DNA of 64,000 nt from Erwinia psidii (GCF_003846135.1 NZ_RHHM01000002.1:243322-307321); one strand, 5' to 3'. Positions 8,456 through 18,172 are shown, numbered from the stretch's first letter. Translations and numbers: made by a program. Notes: generated by a model not told the origin, from the sequence alone.

Positions 8456-10609
8456 ATGAATTCTCTGTTTGTCTGGCTGAACCGTCTCGCCATCAGCGCG
8501 ATGCAGCGCTCCGAAGTGGTGGGCGCAACGATTGTCATGTCGATCGTTTTCATGATGATCATTCCGCTGCCTACGGGCCTTATCGATGTGCTGATTGCGC
8601 TCAACATCTGCATTTCATCGCTATTGATCGTGCTGGCGATGTATCTGCCAAAACCGCTGGCTTTCTCGACGTTTCCGTCGGTACTGCTGTTAACCACCAT
8701 GTTCCGTCTGGCGCTGTCGATCTCCACCACGCGACAAATTCTGCTGCAACAGGATGCCGGTCATATCGTCGAAGCCTTCGGTAATTTCGTGGTCGGCGGT
8801 AATCTGGCGGTGGGTCTGGTTATCTTCCTGATCCTGACCGTAGTGAACTTTCTGGTGATCACCAAAGGGTCGGAGCGTGTGGCGGAAGTGGCCGCACGTT
8901 TCACCCTCGATGCGATGCCGGGCAAACAGATGTCCATTGACAGCGACCTGCGCGCGGGACTGATTGAAGCACATCAGGCGCGTCAGCGCCGGGAAAACCT
9001 GGCGAAAGAGAGTCAGCTGTTCGGTGCAATGGACGGCGCGATGAAGTTTGTAAAAGGCGATGCCATTGCCGGACTGGTGATTGTGTTTATCAACATGATC
9101 GGCGGTTTTGCCATCGGCGTACTGCAAAATGGCATGGATGCCAGCTCCGCCATGCATATCTATTCAGTACTGACCATCGGTGACGGTCTTATCGCACAGA
9201 TCCCCGCACTGCTTATCTCCCTGACCGCCGGGATGATCATTACCCGCGTTTCCGCCGACGGCCAGCAGGTTGACGCGAATATTGGTCGCGAAATCGCCGA
9301 GCAGCTGACCAGCCAGCCGAAAGCCTGGATTATGTCAGCCGCCGGGATGCTGGGTTTCGCACTGCTGCCGGGAATGCCCACCGCCGTCTTTATTGTTATC
9401 AGTATCGTGGCACTCAGCAGCGGTCTGTTTCAGCTGTGGCGAACCAGGCAAGAAACCAGTCAGCAGGAAGCGGATCAGCGCCAGGCGCAACAGTTGTCAC
9501 CAGAGGACAACGGCCATCAGGATCTCCGCCGCTTCAACCCTACCCGTGCCTTTCTGTTGCAGTTCAGCCAGAGCCACCACAGCAGTGCGGCGGCCTCGGC
9601 CCTGATTCAGGATATACGCCGACTGCGTAACCGGCTGGTTTACCACTTTGGCTTTACCCTGCCCAGCTTTGATATCGAATTTTCACCGATGCTGGGCGAT
9701 GATGAATTTCGTTTCTGTGTGTATGAAATTCCGCTGGTCACCGCCACCTTTGCCGTTGAGGAACTGGCGGTAAGAACCGGCGCAATGGAAGCCTATATCA
9801 GTGAGCATGGGGTAAATGATGACTACCCGGCGATACCCGGTGTGGCTGAGCGAGATGAAACGCACTGGTACTGGCTGAATCCACAGCATCCGATGCTGCA
9901 ACAGGACGACCAGCGCGCGTGGAATGCCTCACAACTGATCATGTTACGCATGGAACAGGCTATTCATCAGAGCGGTGCGCAATTTATCGGCTTGCAGGAG
10001 AGTAAATCGATCCTTAACTGGCTGGAAAGCGAGCAGCCGGAGCTGGCACAGGAGCTGCAACGCATTATGCCACTTTCCCGCTTTGCGGCCGTGTTGCAGC
10101 GTCTGGCCTCGGAGCGTATTCCACTGCGTTCAGTGCGAACCATCGCTGAAACCCTGATTGAGCATGGCCAGCACGAGCGTGACAGCGCGGCGCTGACTGA
10201 TTTCGTGCGCATCGCGTTGAAGGAACATATCTGCCACCAGTATCTACAACCTAACGGGCTGGATGTCTGGCTGCTGACGCCGGAAACCGAAGAGCTGTTG
10301 CGCGACTCCCTACGCCAGGCACAAAGTGAAACCTTCTTCGCGCTGGCTCAGGACTATGGCATCAACCTGCTGCATCAGATGCGCCAGGCGTTCCCCGCTT
10401 ACCATAATAATCAGGCGCTGATCCTTGTCGCCCAGGATTTACGCAGTCCACTGCGCTCACTGCTGAAAGATGAGTTCCATGCTGTACCGGTGCTCTCCTT
10501 TGCAGAATTAACCAGCAATGTTGCCATTAATGTGCTGGGACGGTTCGATTTACAACAATCACCGCCAGACCTCCAGGAAAATGACTCATGCATGAATTAC
10601 GCGTACTGA
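8456..10609 (+). CDS. hrcV: HrcV, export gate protein (SctV, FHIPEP family)
   Basis: This 717-residue protein is slightly longer than E. amylovora HrcV as I recall it. The N-terminal half carries about eight transmembrane helices and the conserved FHIPEP region with MPGKQMSIDSDLRAG near residues 157-171. The C-terminal cytoplasmic half forms the nonameric ring that receives substrates from the ATPase HrcN. The ATG directly follows the hrpJ stop with no gap. The gene runs 22 bases into hrpQ. Housed in the inner membrane, it is the largest gate subunit and one of the most conserved proteins of the system. Confidence 0.97.
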   Translation: MNSLFVWLNRLAISAMQRSEVVGATIVMSIVFMMIIPLPTGLIDVLIALNICISSLLIVLAMYLPKPLAFSTFPSVLLLTTMFRLALSISTTRQILLQQDAGHIVEAFGNFVVGGNLAVGLVIFLILTVVNFLVITKGSERVAEVAARFTLDAMPGKQMSIDSDLRAGLIEAHQARQRRENLAKESQLFGAMDGAMKFVKGDAIAGLVIVFINMIGGFAIGVLQNGMDASSAMHIYSVLTIGDGLIAQIPALLISLTAGMIITRVSADGQQVDANIGREIAEQLTSQPKAWIMSAAGMLGFALLPGMPTAVFIVISIVALSSGLFQLWRTRQETSQQEADQRQAQQLSPEDNGHQDLRRFNPTRAFLLQFSQSHHSSAAASALIQDIRRLRNRLVYHFGFTLPSFDIEFSPMLGDDEFRFCVYEIPLVTATFAVEELAVRTGAMEAYISEHGVNDDYPAIPGVAERDETHWYWLNPQHPMLQQDDQRAWNASQLIMLRMEQAIHQSGAQFIGLQESKSILNWLESEQPELAQELQRIMPLSRFAAVLQRLASERIPLRSVRTIAETLIEHGQHERDSAALTDFVRIALKEHICHQYLQPNGLDVWLLTPETEELLRDSLRQAQSETFFALAQDYGINLLHQMRQAFPAYHNNQALILVAQDLRSPLRSLLKDEFHAVPVLSFAELTSNVAINVLGRFDLQQSPPDLQENDSCMNYAY

Positions 10610-11526
10610 CCGGGCTGCACCGCGGTGCAGCGTTGCCCCTGAGCGGCGAACAATGGTGGATTGGTGCGGCAGAAGATGCCGATCTCGCGCTGTACGATCC
10701 GGGAATTAAAGATCGCCACTGCCAGCTGCTCAAAACCCTGCAGGGTTGGGTTGTAAAAGCGCTTGAAGGGCCACTGAACGACAATGAGGGCCAGCGCTGC
10801 GAAGAGCTGACCGATGTACAGCCCGGCACGGCTTTTGCCATCGGCCATATCTGGCTGAGTATTGTCAACGCCGCCACCCCCTGGCCGGAAGAGGCCGACG
10901 AATCGGTGCAGGAACAGGGACAGGAGCAGGCAGCGCCACAGGCCGATGAACCGGCGATGCTCGCCACGACGCAGGAAACGTCGGTTGTCGCCGTGGCAGA
11001 GAAAAAGCCGCTGCCGATCTGGGCAAAAGCCATTTATCTGCTACTGACCCTGCTGCTGGTGATGCTGCTGGGCAGCTGGCTGTTAAACGCCAGTATGGCA
11101 TCTCCTTCCGCCCCACCGACACCGGGCAAACCCGCGCTGGCCGGCGTGGAGCGTACCCGCCAGGTACTGACCAGTATGCTGTTAGACCGCGGGCTGGAAA
11201 AGAATGTCACCATCTCTTCCGACAAAAACAGCCTGACGTTAAACGGTAATCTCAGCGATGAGGACAACCAGCGCCTGCAACGCATGATGAGAACTTTTTA
11301 CCACCATTTTGACGTCCGTCTGGCCATTCATAACCAGGCAAGTCCGATTAACTCACGTCTGCCGTTTAACATCGTCCAGATCACCAGCGGTCCTCATGCC
11401 AATATTGTGACCGATGGTGGACAGCGCATTTTTATCGGCGATGAAGTGGATCAGCTGCGTCTGGTATCCATTAACACCGACAGCATTGAATTTGCCGGAC
11501 GTGAAAACATCAGGGTGAAATGGTAA
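10588..11526 (+). CDS. hrpQ: HrpQ, inner-membrane ring protein (SctD/YscD family)
   Basis: This 312-residue protein has a cytoplasmic forkhead-associated-like domain at about residues 1-95, an acidic Gln/Glu linker, a single transmembrane helix at about residues 146-166, and a periplasmic ring-building part. This is the SctD layout. With HrcJ it forms the double ring in the inner membrane. The start lies 22 bases inside hrcV and has AGGAAAA upstream, so it is translationally coupled. Its stop TAA shares a base with the chosen hrcN start. Confidence 0.92.
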   Translation: MHELRVLTGLHRGAALPLSGEQWWIGAAEDADLALYDPGIKDRHCQLLKTLQGWVVKALEGPLNDNEGQRCEELTDVQPGTAFAIGHIWLSIVNAATPWPEEADESVQEQGQEQAAPQADEPAMLATTQETSVVAVAEKKPLPIWAKAIYLLLTLLLVMLLGSWLLNASMASPSAPPTPGKPALAGVERTRQVLTSMLLDRGLEKNVTISSDKNSLTLNGNLSDEDNQRLQRMMRTFYHHFDVRLAIHNQASPINSRLPFNIVQITSGPHANIVTDGGQRIFIGDEVDQLRLVSINTDSIEFAGRENIRVKW

Positions 11527-12884
11527 TGAGTGCGTTACAGCAGGATCTGACGCACTGGGCACAACAACAGCGGCAGCGTCTGGGCAACTATGCGCCGGTC
11601 AAACGTTACGGCAGGGTGACCGGCATTAGCGGCATCCTGATCGAATGCAGCCTGCCGGATGCGCGAATCGGTGATTTGTGCCGTATTCAGCGCAGCGATG
11701 GCAGCAGCGTGCTGTCAGAGATTGTTGGCTTCAGCCCGGAAAAAATTCTGCTCTCGGCACTGGGGGCGCTGGATGGGATTTCTCAGGGCGCCACCATTAT
11801 TCCCCTCTATTTACCGCACAGCATCTGCGTCAGCGACCGGCTGCTTGGCAGCGTGCTGGATGGTTTTGGTCGTCCGCTGGAGCCGGATGGCCACAGTGCA
11901 TTTGCCGAGCCGGGCACAGAAGTGCGTGCCGTGCCGGTACTCAGTGATGCGCCACCGCCGACCGAACGCCCGCGTATCGCCACCCCGCTCCCTACCGGGT
12001 TACGGGCCATTGACGGCCTGCTGACCATCGGCAACGGTCAACGTGTCGGCATCTTTGCCGGTGCCGGCTGTGGTAAAACCACCCTACTGGCAGAGCTGGC
12101 GCGTAACACCCCCTGCGATGTGATCGTCTTTGGGCTAATCGGTGAACGTGGTCGTGAACTGCGTGAATTTCTCGATCACGAGTTGGATGACGAATTACGT
12201 AGCCGTACCGTACTGCTGTGTGCGACTTCTGATCGAAGCAGTATGGAACGTGCCAGAGCGGCATTTACCGCCACCGCCATTGCGGAAGCCTTCCGTGCCG
12301 AAGGCAAAAGCGTGCTGTTGATCGTCGATTCACTGACCCGCTTTGCCCGTGCCCAGCGTGAGATCGGTCTGGCGCTCGGTGAACCACCGGGCCGCGGCGG
12401 ACTTCCTCCGTCGGTTTATACTCTGCTGCCACGGCTGGTGGAACGGGCGGGACAGACCCTACAGGGCTCAATTACCGCGCTCTATTCCGTGCTGATCGAA
12501 CAGGACTCGATGAACGATCCGGTAGCCGATGAGGTACGCTCGCTGATTGACGGCCATATCGTACTCAGCCGCCGTCTGGCGGAACGCAATCACTACCCCG
12601 CGATTGATATTCTGGCCAGCCTGAGCCGTACCATGAGCAACGTGGTACAACGTCAACATATGATGCAGGCCGGGCGCATACGCAGCCTGATGGCGGCGTA
12701 TCAGCAGGTGGAGATGCTGATCCGCCTGGGAGAGTACCAGCCTGGCAATGACAGCCTGACTGATGCCGCCGTTAATGCTAACGACATTATTAATCGCTTT
12801 CTGCGTCAGTCGATGCGCGAGCCTGACGATTTAGAACAAATCCTGTATCAACTTGCGGAGGTCAGCGCCCATGCCCCTGATTAA
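11526..12884 (+). CDS. hrcN: HrcN, type III secretion ATPase (SctN)
   Basis: This 452-residue ATPase is related to the F1 beta subunit. Walker A is GAGCGKTT at about residues 179-186 and Walker B is LLIVDSLTR at about 265-273. It strips chaperones from effectors and unfolds them at the cytoplasmic mouth of the machine, held by HrpE and HrpO. I chose the ATG at 11526, which overlaps the hrpQ TAA by one base and has AGGGTG at a proper distance. An ATG at 11520 (two residues longer) is also possible but sits too close to that site. Confidence 0.96.
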   Translation: MSALQQDLTHWAQQQRQRLGNYAPVKRYGRVTGISGILIECSLPDARIGDLCRIQRSDGSSVLSEIVGFSPEKILLSALGALDGISQGATIIPLYLPHSICVSDRLLGSVLDGFGRPLEPDGHSAFAEPGTEVRAVPVLSDAPPPTERPRIATPLPTGLRAIDGLLTIGNGQRVGIFAGAGCGKTTLLAELARNTPCDVIVFGLIGERGRELREFLDHELDDELRSRTVLLCATSDRSSMERARAAFTATAIAEAFRAEGKSVLLIVDSLTRFARAQREIGLALGEPPGRGGLPPSVYTLLPRLVERAGQTLQGSITALYSVLIEQDSMNDPVADEVRSLIDGHIVLSRRLAERNHYPAIDILASLSRTMSNVVQRQHMMQAGRIRSLMAAYQQVEMLIRLGEYQPGNDSLTDAAVNANDIINRFLRQSMREPDDLEQILYQLAEVSAHAPD

Positions 12885-13314
12885 CGATGAATTTGAGCCG
12901 CAGCCGGACATCCAGCGACTGAGCCTGCAACAGGCGTTGAACGTGCTGATGCCCATCCGTCGCCAGCGGCTTAATCGTGCGCAACGTTTGCAACGTCAAC
13001 AGCAGGCCGGGCTGCAACAGGCTCAGACTGAGCAACAGGCCCATGAAGAACAACTGGTACAGGATCAGCAACACTACCAGCAGCAGCGTGAACGTTTACA
13101 GCAGCAGTCTTCAAAGGAAAAACTTACCCGCCACCTGAACAATGAAATGAGCGCTTTACAGGCGGTGGGCCAGCAACAGCAGCAATGCCATCAGGCGGAA
13201 CGCGCCTGTGAAAAGGCCTCTTTTGAACTGGAACAGGCGACCCAATGGGCGCGTGAACAGCAAAAAGCGGTGGAAAAGCTGGAATACTTATCTGAACACC
13301 TGGAGGAAGCGTGA
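12871..13314 (+). CDS. hrpO: HrpO, ATPase stalk protein (SctO/YscO family)
   Basis: This 147-residue protein is almost entirely Gln/Glu/Arg-rich coiled coil (about residues 30-145), as in SctO proteins. These form the central stalk joining the ATPase HrcN to the gate HrcV. The ATG at 12871 lies 14 bases inside the end of hrcN and has GGAGG upstream. An in-frame TTG at 12853 would add six residues and is less likely. Its stop overlaps the hrpP ATG. Low sequence conservation is normal for this family, so the call rests on coiled-coil character and operon position. Confidence 0.88.
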   Translation: MPLINDEFEPQPDIQRLSLQQALNVLMPIRRQRLNRAQRLQRQQQAGLQQAQTEQQAHEEQLVQDQQHYQQQRERLQQQSSKEKLTRHLNNEMSALQAVGQQQQQCHQAERACEKASFELEQATQWAREQQKAVEKLEYLSEHLEEA

Positions 13315-13784
13315 TGAATACGTCAGGATATCCTGAACGACTGCCGCCCACACAGCGACAGCCTCAGCCGGATGAGCGCTACCGTGAACGTCTGCCAGCA
13401 ACCCGATTGCGCCATCAGGACAATAAAGAGGCACTGACCGCACCAGGCTCGCTGTTTTTTGCCAGTAATACTGAATTTACGCCGGAAGAACTTACGGTTC
13501 ACGATGAAGCGCCCTCCCCTGACTGGCAGATGCTGCACCAGGAGCTGCACGAACACATCGCCAATAACGCAGATGAAGACTGTGCGTTTACGCTGCTGTT
13601 ACCGGAGGCAGGTGAAGTCGATGTGACGCTGGCGCGAGGCCAGCCGGTGGGCTGGGAAATTTCGTTGCGTTTTTCACCGCAGGTGTGGCGTTTCTGGCAG
13701 CGGCGGGAAATTCAGTGCCGCCGTCAGTTGAGCCAGTCGCTTTCCGCCCCGGTTCGTCTGAGAATTGAGCAGGGAAACGCATAA
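13314..13784 (+). CDS. hrpP: HrpP, substrate-specificity switch protein (SctP family)
   Basis: This 156-residue protein has a Pro/Arg-rich N-terminal 70 residues and a compact C-terminal domain (about residues 75-156). This layout matches HrpP/YscP proteins, which in Pseudomonas syringae are secreted and control pilus and effector export through HrcU. The ATG overlaps the hrpO stop, and its own stop overlaps the hrcQ start. The sequence is variable between species. Position between hrpO and hrcQ is the main support. Confidence 0.84.
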   Translation: MNTSGYPERLPPTQRQPQPDERYRERLPATRLRHQDNKEALTAPGSLFFASNTEFTPEELTVHDEAPSPDWQMLHQELHEHIANNADEDCAFTLLLPEAGEVDVTLARGQPVGWEISLRFSPQVWRFWQRREIQCRRQLSQSLSAPVRLRIEQGNA

Positions 13785-14800
13785 TGAGTGAAGTGACCCG
13801 GCTGCATTTTCCCCGTATCAGTCGCGCCAGCGCACGGTCGCAAAACCAGCTTGCGCGCGCGCATTATTTCCCTTTTACCCTGGGCGGTGAAGCGGGGGCT
13901 GTCTGTCTGCTGCCAGGCCACCATTCACCCGCAGAGGCTACCAGTCACTGGCAGTGCGCACTTGGCAATTTTTCGCTGGCAAATGCCGCGCCAGTGCTTA
14001 ATATGCTGTCATTGTCCCCGCTGTCGTTCCAGGGCACGGTTCCGGCGCAGGACGACTGGCAATGGGCTTTATATAATCAGTATCTCAGCCCGGAACTGGC
14101 ACTGTTATTTGGCGAACTTAAACCCGGTGAAGCGCAGGAAGAGGATCGGCTGTGCGTCCGCTTGCACGTCAGGTTGGGCGAGCGCCATGCGGAATGTCAG
14201 CTATATTTCAGTCACGCCAGTTTGTCACACTGGCTGAATCAGCCTGGCTGGCACGCAAACCAGGTCGCGTTACCCACGCGGCTGGCCTATACCCAGCCGT
14301 TAGTATTGGGGCGCATCACCCTGAGCACTCACCAGTTGCAGGCACTGAGTACCGGCTGTCTGCTGGTTCCGCCGGTCAGTTTTTTTACCCCGGATGGCCA
14401 GGGAAGCCTGATCGTTGCCGGGCAGCAGTTATATGGCGAATTGCAGTTGCCCCACCATTTTTTGATTAATCATCTGGAGAGTACCGCCTTGAATCCTCAT
14501 GCTGCTGATGAATTTCACTCTGATCCGCAACCTGAACACGTCAGTGCTGACGATGCTCCCCAGCTGGCCTCGCTGCCGCTGTCGCTGGAGGTTCGCTGTG
14601 GCCGTACCATCCTCAGCCTGGGCGAGCTGCAACAGTTACAGGCAGGTAGCGTGCTGACCCTGGAAAACGTGACGCCAGGAGAGGCCGGGTTATATCACGG
14701 CGAGACGCTGATTGCCCGTGGCGAGTTGGTGGATGTGGAAGGCCATTTGGGATTACAGCTCACCCAGCTGCTGCTGAACTCGCAGCAGGAGGCAGGATGA
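13784..14800 (+). CDS. hrcQ: HrcQ, cytoplasmic sorting-platform protein (SctQ)
   Basis: This 338-residue protein has a poorly conserved N-terminal region and a C-terminal SPOA domain at about residues 262-332 ([17 protein letters not shown] onward), the core of SctQ/FliN proteins. It builds the pods that recruit substrates under the gate. Here it is a single full-length gene, unlike P. syringae where the two halves are separate (hrcQA and hrcQB). A candidate internal start at 14489 could give the C-terminal half alone. The start overlaps hrpP by one base and the end overlaps hrcR by 4 bases. Confidence 0.94.
   Translation: MSEVTRLHFPRISRASARSQNQLARAHYFPFTLGGEAGAVCLLPGHHSPAEATSHWQCALGNFSLANAAPVLNMLSLSPLSFQGTVPAQDDWQWALYNQYLSPELALLFGELKPGEAQEEDRLCVRLHVRLGERHAECQLYFSHASLSHWLNQPGWHANQVALPTRLAYTQPLVLGRITLSTHQLQALSTGCLLVPPVSFFTPDGQGSLIVAGQQLYGELQLPHHFLINHLESTALNPHAADEFHSDPQPEHVSADDAPQLASLPLSLEVRCGRTILSLGELQQLQAGSVLTLENVTPGEAGLYHGETLIARGELVDVEGHLGLQLTQLLLNSQQEAG
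14489..14800 (+). other. Possible internal start for a HrcQ C-terminal product
   Basis: Inside hrcQ, GGAGA (14476-14480) lies 8 bases before an in-frame TTG at 14489. Translation from it would give 103 residues: a short acidic linker and the whole SPOA domain. Internally started SctQ-C products are known in several type III systems and assemble with full-length SctQ. This start is inferred from sequence only. Confidence 0.35.
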
Positions 14801-15450
14801 ATACAGAACAGTTTGATCCGATGACCTTTGCCCTGTTTCTTGGGGCATTGTCTCTGATCCCAATGTTGATGATCGTCTGCACCTGCTTTTTAAAGATTTC
14901 CATGGTGCTGCTGATCACCCGCAATGCCATCGGTGTGCAGCAGGTGCCACCGAATATGGCGCTCTATGGCATTGCGCTGGCCGCTACGCTGTTTGTGATG
15001 GCACCGGTATTTAACCAGATGCAACAGCAATTCACCCAGGCTCCCGCTGATTTATCCAGTATGGACAACCTGAAAACCAGTGTCACCAATGGCGTGGCAC
15101 CGTTACAGAAATTTATGACCCACAATACCGACCCCGATATTTTGATCCATTTGCAGGAAAACAGCGTACAGATGTGGCCAAAAGAGATGTCGGAGAATGT
15201 CAGCAAAGATAACCTGCTGCTGGTGATCCCGGCCTTTGTGCTGTCTGAATTGCAGGCCGGTTTCAAGATTGGCTTTTTGATTTACATTCCGTTTATCGTT
15301 ATCGATCTGATTGTCTCTAACGTGCTGCTGGCGTTGGGTATGCAGATGGTGGCCCCCATGACGCTGTCACTGCCGCTGAAAATGCTGCTGTTTGTGCTGA
15401 TCAATGGCTGGACCCGCCTGCTCGACGGCTTATTTTACAGTTATCTCTGA
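14797..15450 (+). CDS. hrcR: HrcR, export gate protein (SctR, FliP family)
   Basis: This 217-residue membrane protein has about four hydrophobic segments, at roughly residues 5-35, 48-68, 150-180 and 185-215. The strongly conserved part [22 protein letters not shown] falls near residues 31-52. Five copies with HrcS and HrcT form the helical core pore of the export gate. The start overlaps the hrcQ stop (ATGA). The length matches the family. Confidence 0.97.
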   Translation: MNTEQFDPMTFALFLGALSLIPMLMIVCTCFLKISMVLLITRNAIGVQQVPPNMALYGIALAATLFVMAPVFNQMQQQFTQAPADLSSMDNLKTSVTNGVAPLQKFMTHNTDPDILIHLQENSVQMWPKEMSENVSKDNLLLVIPAFVLSELQAGFKIGFLIYIPFIVIDLIVSNVLLALGMQMVAPMTLSLPLKMLLFVLINGWTRLLDGLFYSYL

Positions 15451-15457
15451 GGCACGC

Positions 15458-15718
15458 ATGGAAATACTGAATCTGTTCAAACAGGCTATGTTGCTGGTGG
15501 TGCTGCTCTCGGCACCGCCACTGATGGTGGCAGTGATTGTTGGCGTACTGGTGTCATTGTTGCAGGCGGTGATGCAGTTGCAGGATCAGACATTGCCGTT
15601 CGCCATCAAACTGGTCGCGGTGGGGATTGCGCTGGCGCTCAGTGGCCGCTGGATCGGTGTAGAGCTGATTGAACTGGCGCAGCAGGCGTTCGCCATGATC
15701 CCTCAGACCGGGGCATAA
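15458..15718 (+). CDS. hrcS: HrcS, export gate protein (SctS, FliQ family)
   Basis: This 86-residue protein has two transmembrane helices (about residues 12-38 and 50-72) forming a hairpin, the FliQ layout, with the conserved stretch SLLQAVMQLQDQTLPF between them. Four copies wrap the HrcR core of the gate. I chose the ATG at 15458, which gives the family length and has GAGG upstream. A longer in-frame reading begins inside hrcR and is not credible. Confidence 0.96.
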   Translation: MEILNLFKQAMLLVVLLSAPPLMVAVIVGVLVSLLQAVMQLQDQTLPFAIKLVAVGIALALSGRWIGVELIELAQQAFAMIPQTGA

Positions 15719-15719
15719 T

Positions 15720-16517
15720 ATGGCCAGCGATGCCATTCACACCATCTACCAGTACCTGTTTGCACTGACGCTGGGTGCGGCACGCATTTATCCCTGTCTT
15801 ATCCTCGTCCCGGTATTTTCATTCAATATCCTCAAGGGCATGGTTCGTACCGGGGTAGTGCTGGCGCTGGCGCTGATGCCTGCTCTCGGCCTTCAGGCCC
15901 AGCTGGCGATGCAGATGCCAGAATGGCCGCAGCTTATCGGTCTGATCCTGAAAGAGGTGGTGGTCGGTATTATGCTGGGGTTGATGCTCGGTATGCCCTT
16001 CTGGCTGTTTCAGTCCGTTGGCGCCCTGTTTGATAACCAGCGCGGCGCGCTGATTGGTGGCCAGCTGAACCCGGCGCTGGGCAGCGATGTGACGCCGCTC
16101 GGCCTGCTGTTACAGCAAACGCTCATCCTGCTGCTGATCCTCTCGCTCGGTTTAAGCGGCGTTACGCAGATTATCTGGGACAGTTACCGTATCTGGCCGG
16201 TGATGCAATGGTTACCTCTGCCGCATGAGGAAGGTTTTCAGCAATACCTGTCGATGCTGGCAGACACCTTCAGCCATATTATTATTTATGCCGGCCCGCT
16301 GGTGGCGCTGCTGCTGTTGCTCGATTTCAGTATTGCGGTGCTCAGCCTTTACAGTCCTCAGTTACAGGCGTTTGTTCTCTCCGTACCGGCAAAATGCCTG
16401 GTCGGCCTGCTGTTTTTTGTGCTTTATATCCCCACGCTGAATGCCCTCGGCGAGAGTCGTTTACAATTGCTCCCGGACCTGAGCAAACTGTTACCCTTGA
16501 TGCTGGGAGTACACTGA
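15720..16517 (+). CDS. hrcT: HrcT, export gate protein (SctT, FliR family)
   Basis: This 265-residue polytopic protein has at least six hydrophobic segments, the layout of SctT/FliR, which closes the top of the HrcR5-HrcS4 core as a single copy. The conserved stretch FDNQRGALIGGQLNP is at about residues 104-118. The ATG begins 1 base after the hrcS stop, and its own TGA overlaps the hrcU ATG by 1 base. Confidence 0.96.
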   Translation: MASDAIHTIYQYLFALTLGAARIYPCLILVPVFSFNILKGMVRTGVVLALALMPALGLQAQLAMQMPEWPQLIGLILKEVVVGIMLGLMLGMPFWLFQSVGALFDNQRGALIGGQLNPALGSDVTPLGLLLQQTLILLLILSLGLSGVTQIIWDSYRIWPVMQWLPLPHEEGFQQYLSMLADTFSHIIIYAGPLVALLLLLDFSIAVLSLYSPQLQAFVLSVPAKCLVGLLFFVLYIPTLNALGESRLQLLPDLSKLLPLMLGVH

Positions 16518-17599
16518 TGTCAGAAAAAACGGAAAAACCCACGGCGAAAAAGCTTCAGGACGCACGCCGTAAAGGTCAGGTTCCCCAAAGCCAGGACGTA
16601 CCGAAACTGCTGATTTGCGCCGGCGTGGTGGAAATGGTGCTGGCACTGGATGATGTTGGGATGCAAAAGCTGCAGGCGCTGATGATGCTGCCATTGTCCC
16701 GCCTTAATGAACCTTTCGAACTGGCGGCTAACGAAGTGGTCGGCACCGCGTTGACCCTGGTCGCCACGTTCTGTGGTCTGACCGTGGCGGTGGCGGCACT
16801 GCTGCGTATTATCGGGGGCTGGATCCAGTACGGTCCGCTGTTTGCCCCGGAAGCGCTGACGCCAGACTTTAACCGCCTGAATCCCATCAACCAGTTTAAG
16901 CAGATGTTTTCGGTCAAAAAACTGACCGATATGCTCAACAGCATTCTGAAAGCCGCCGCCATCAGTACCATTTTTTATCTGGTGCTCACGCCGGATCTTG
17001 AATCTCTCGCCCGGCTCGCTTACGGCGATTTGAACAGCTTCTGGCCCGCAGTGGAGGTGATGCTGACCCGCGTCTCACGTCAGACGCTGCTGACGCTGCT
17101 GGTGCTGACCATGCTCGACTTCGGCCTGCAAAAATACTTTTTTATCAAGCAGCAACGAATGAGCCATCAGGACATTCGTGACGAACATAAACAGTCTGAG
17201 GGCGATCCGCACATGAAAGGCCACCGTCACGCGGTGGCTCATGAGTTACTGAATGCACCGGCGGCTCCCGTCAAGAGCAAGCCGGTGGAAGAGGCCGATC
17301 TCCTGCTGGTCAACCCTACGCACTATGCGGTGGCGCTCTATTACCGCCCGGAGTTAACCCCACTGCCGCGCATTATCTGTAAAGGTGAGGATAAGGACGC
17401 CAAAGAACTGATTGCCAGAGCACAGAAGGCCAATATTCCGGTGATCCGCTTTATCTGGTTGGCACGGACGCTGTACCGTTCAGACGAAGGACAGATGATC
17501 CCACGTCATACATTGCAGGCGGTCGCTCAGGTTTACCGGGTGTTACGTGAGCTGGACGATCAAATTATCGATGAGGTGATCGAGCTGGAAGTGGAATAA
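16517..17599 (+). CDS. hrcU: HrcU, export switch protein (SctU, FlhB family)
   Basis: This 360-residue protein has four N-terminal transmembrane segments (about residues 30-210) and a cytoplasmic domain carrying the autocleavage motif NPTH in LVNPTHYAVALYY. Self-cleavage between Asn and Pro switches the machine between pilus and effector export, together with HrpP. It is the last structural gene of the operon. No strong terminator follows. Instead a candidate hrp box starts 3 bases after the stop, so downstream genes may have their own HrpL promoter as well as readthrough. Confidence 0.97.
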   Translation: MSEKTEKPTAKKLQDARRKGQVPQSQDVPKLLICAGVVEMVLALDDVGMQKLQALMMLPLSRLNEPFELAANEVVGTALTLVATFCGLTVAVAALLRIIGGWIQYGPLFAPEALTPDFNRLNPINQFKQMFSVKKLTDMLNSILKAAAISTIFYLVLTPDLESLARLAYGDLNSFWPAVEVMLTRVSRQTLLTLLVLTMLDFGLQKYFFIKQQRMSHQDIRDEHKQSEGDPHMKGHRHAVAHELLNAPAAPVKSKPVEEADLLLVNPTHYAVALYYRPELTPLPRIICKGEDKDAKELIARAQKANIPVIRFIWLARTLYRSDEGQMIPRHTLQAVAQVYRVLRELDDQIIDEVIELEVE

Positions 17600-17601
17600 C
17601 G

Positions 17602-17629
17602 GGAACTTTTGCCGGTCCTGCGCCACCTA
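17602..17629 (+). promoter_or_regulatory. Candidate hrp box upstream of acetyltransferase-thioesterase pair
   Basis: GGAACT (17602-17607), exactly 15 bases, then CCACCTA (17623-17629). This fits GGAAC(C/T)-N15/16-CCACNNA, with T at the sixth base, a variant seen in known HrpL promoters. It lies 87 bases upstream of the acetyltransferase ATG and on the same strand. Confidence 0.65.
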
Positions 17630-17716
17630 TCTTCTGAAGGTTCCGGTTCTCGCCCGGCGCGGATAACCGGGATCGGCACAGGTCACTCCAGAGAATAATG
17701 TGAAGGAATATGGCTG

Positions 17717-18154
17717 ATGAATATGATCATGACCGCCACCCCCAATCCTGACGATGTTAACCATATCCGCCAGAAGATGATGGCGTTTAATGCACAACAT
17801 GTTGATGTTGGCGAAATAAAGGACATGGCCGTATTTATTGATGATAACGACGGGAATAAAATTGCCGGGCTGCTTGGTGTTACCTGGGGAAACTGGATGC
17901 ATATTCATTTTTTATGGGTGGATGAAGCGCTCCGTGGCAATGGACATGGTGCCAGACTGCTCCAGGCAGCCGAACAGGAAGCTATCGTCCGTGGCTGCCA
18001 GCGCGTTTGCGTCGACACCTTCAGTTTTCAGGCGCGGGACTTTTATGAAAAGCAGGGCTACCGGCTGCAAATGACGCTGGAACAGATGCCGCAACACCAT
18101 CGCCAGCATTATCTGGTTAAGCAGCTGGCGCCTGCGACTCATCTGTTTTCATAA
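17717..18154 (+). CDS. GNAT-family N-acetyltransferase
   Basis: This 145-residue single-domain GNAT has the acetyl-CoA pyrophosphate loop at RGNGHGARLL (about residues 75-84) and the terminal motif FYEKQGYRL (about 112-120). The substrate cannot be told from the sequence. It could be a small molecule or a protein N-terminus. There is no signal peptide or membrane segment, and no obvious effector-type N-terminus. A candidate hrp box lies upstream and a thioesterase gene follows after 18 bases, so the pair probably forms a small operon. An out-of-frame ATG at 17710 has the better ribosome site, which makes the exact start uncertain. An antioxidant, detoxifying or effector-like role are all open. 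Confidence 0.85.
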   Translation: MNMIMTATPNPDDVNHIRQKMMAFNAQHVDVGEIKDMAVFIDDNDGNKIAGLLGVTWGNWMHIHFLWVDEALRGNGHGARLLQAAEQEAIVRGCQRVCVDTFSFQARDFYEKQGYRLQMTLEQMPQHHRQHYLVKQLAPATHLFS

Positions 18155-18172
18155 AGCAATTAAGGAACAGGC

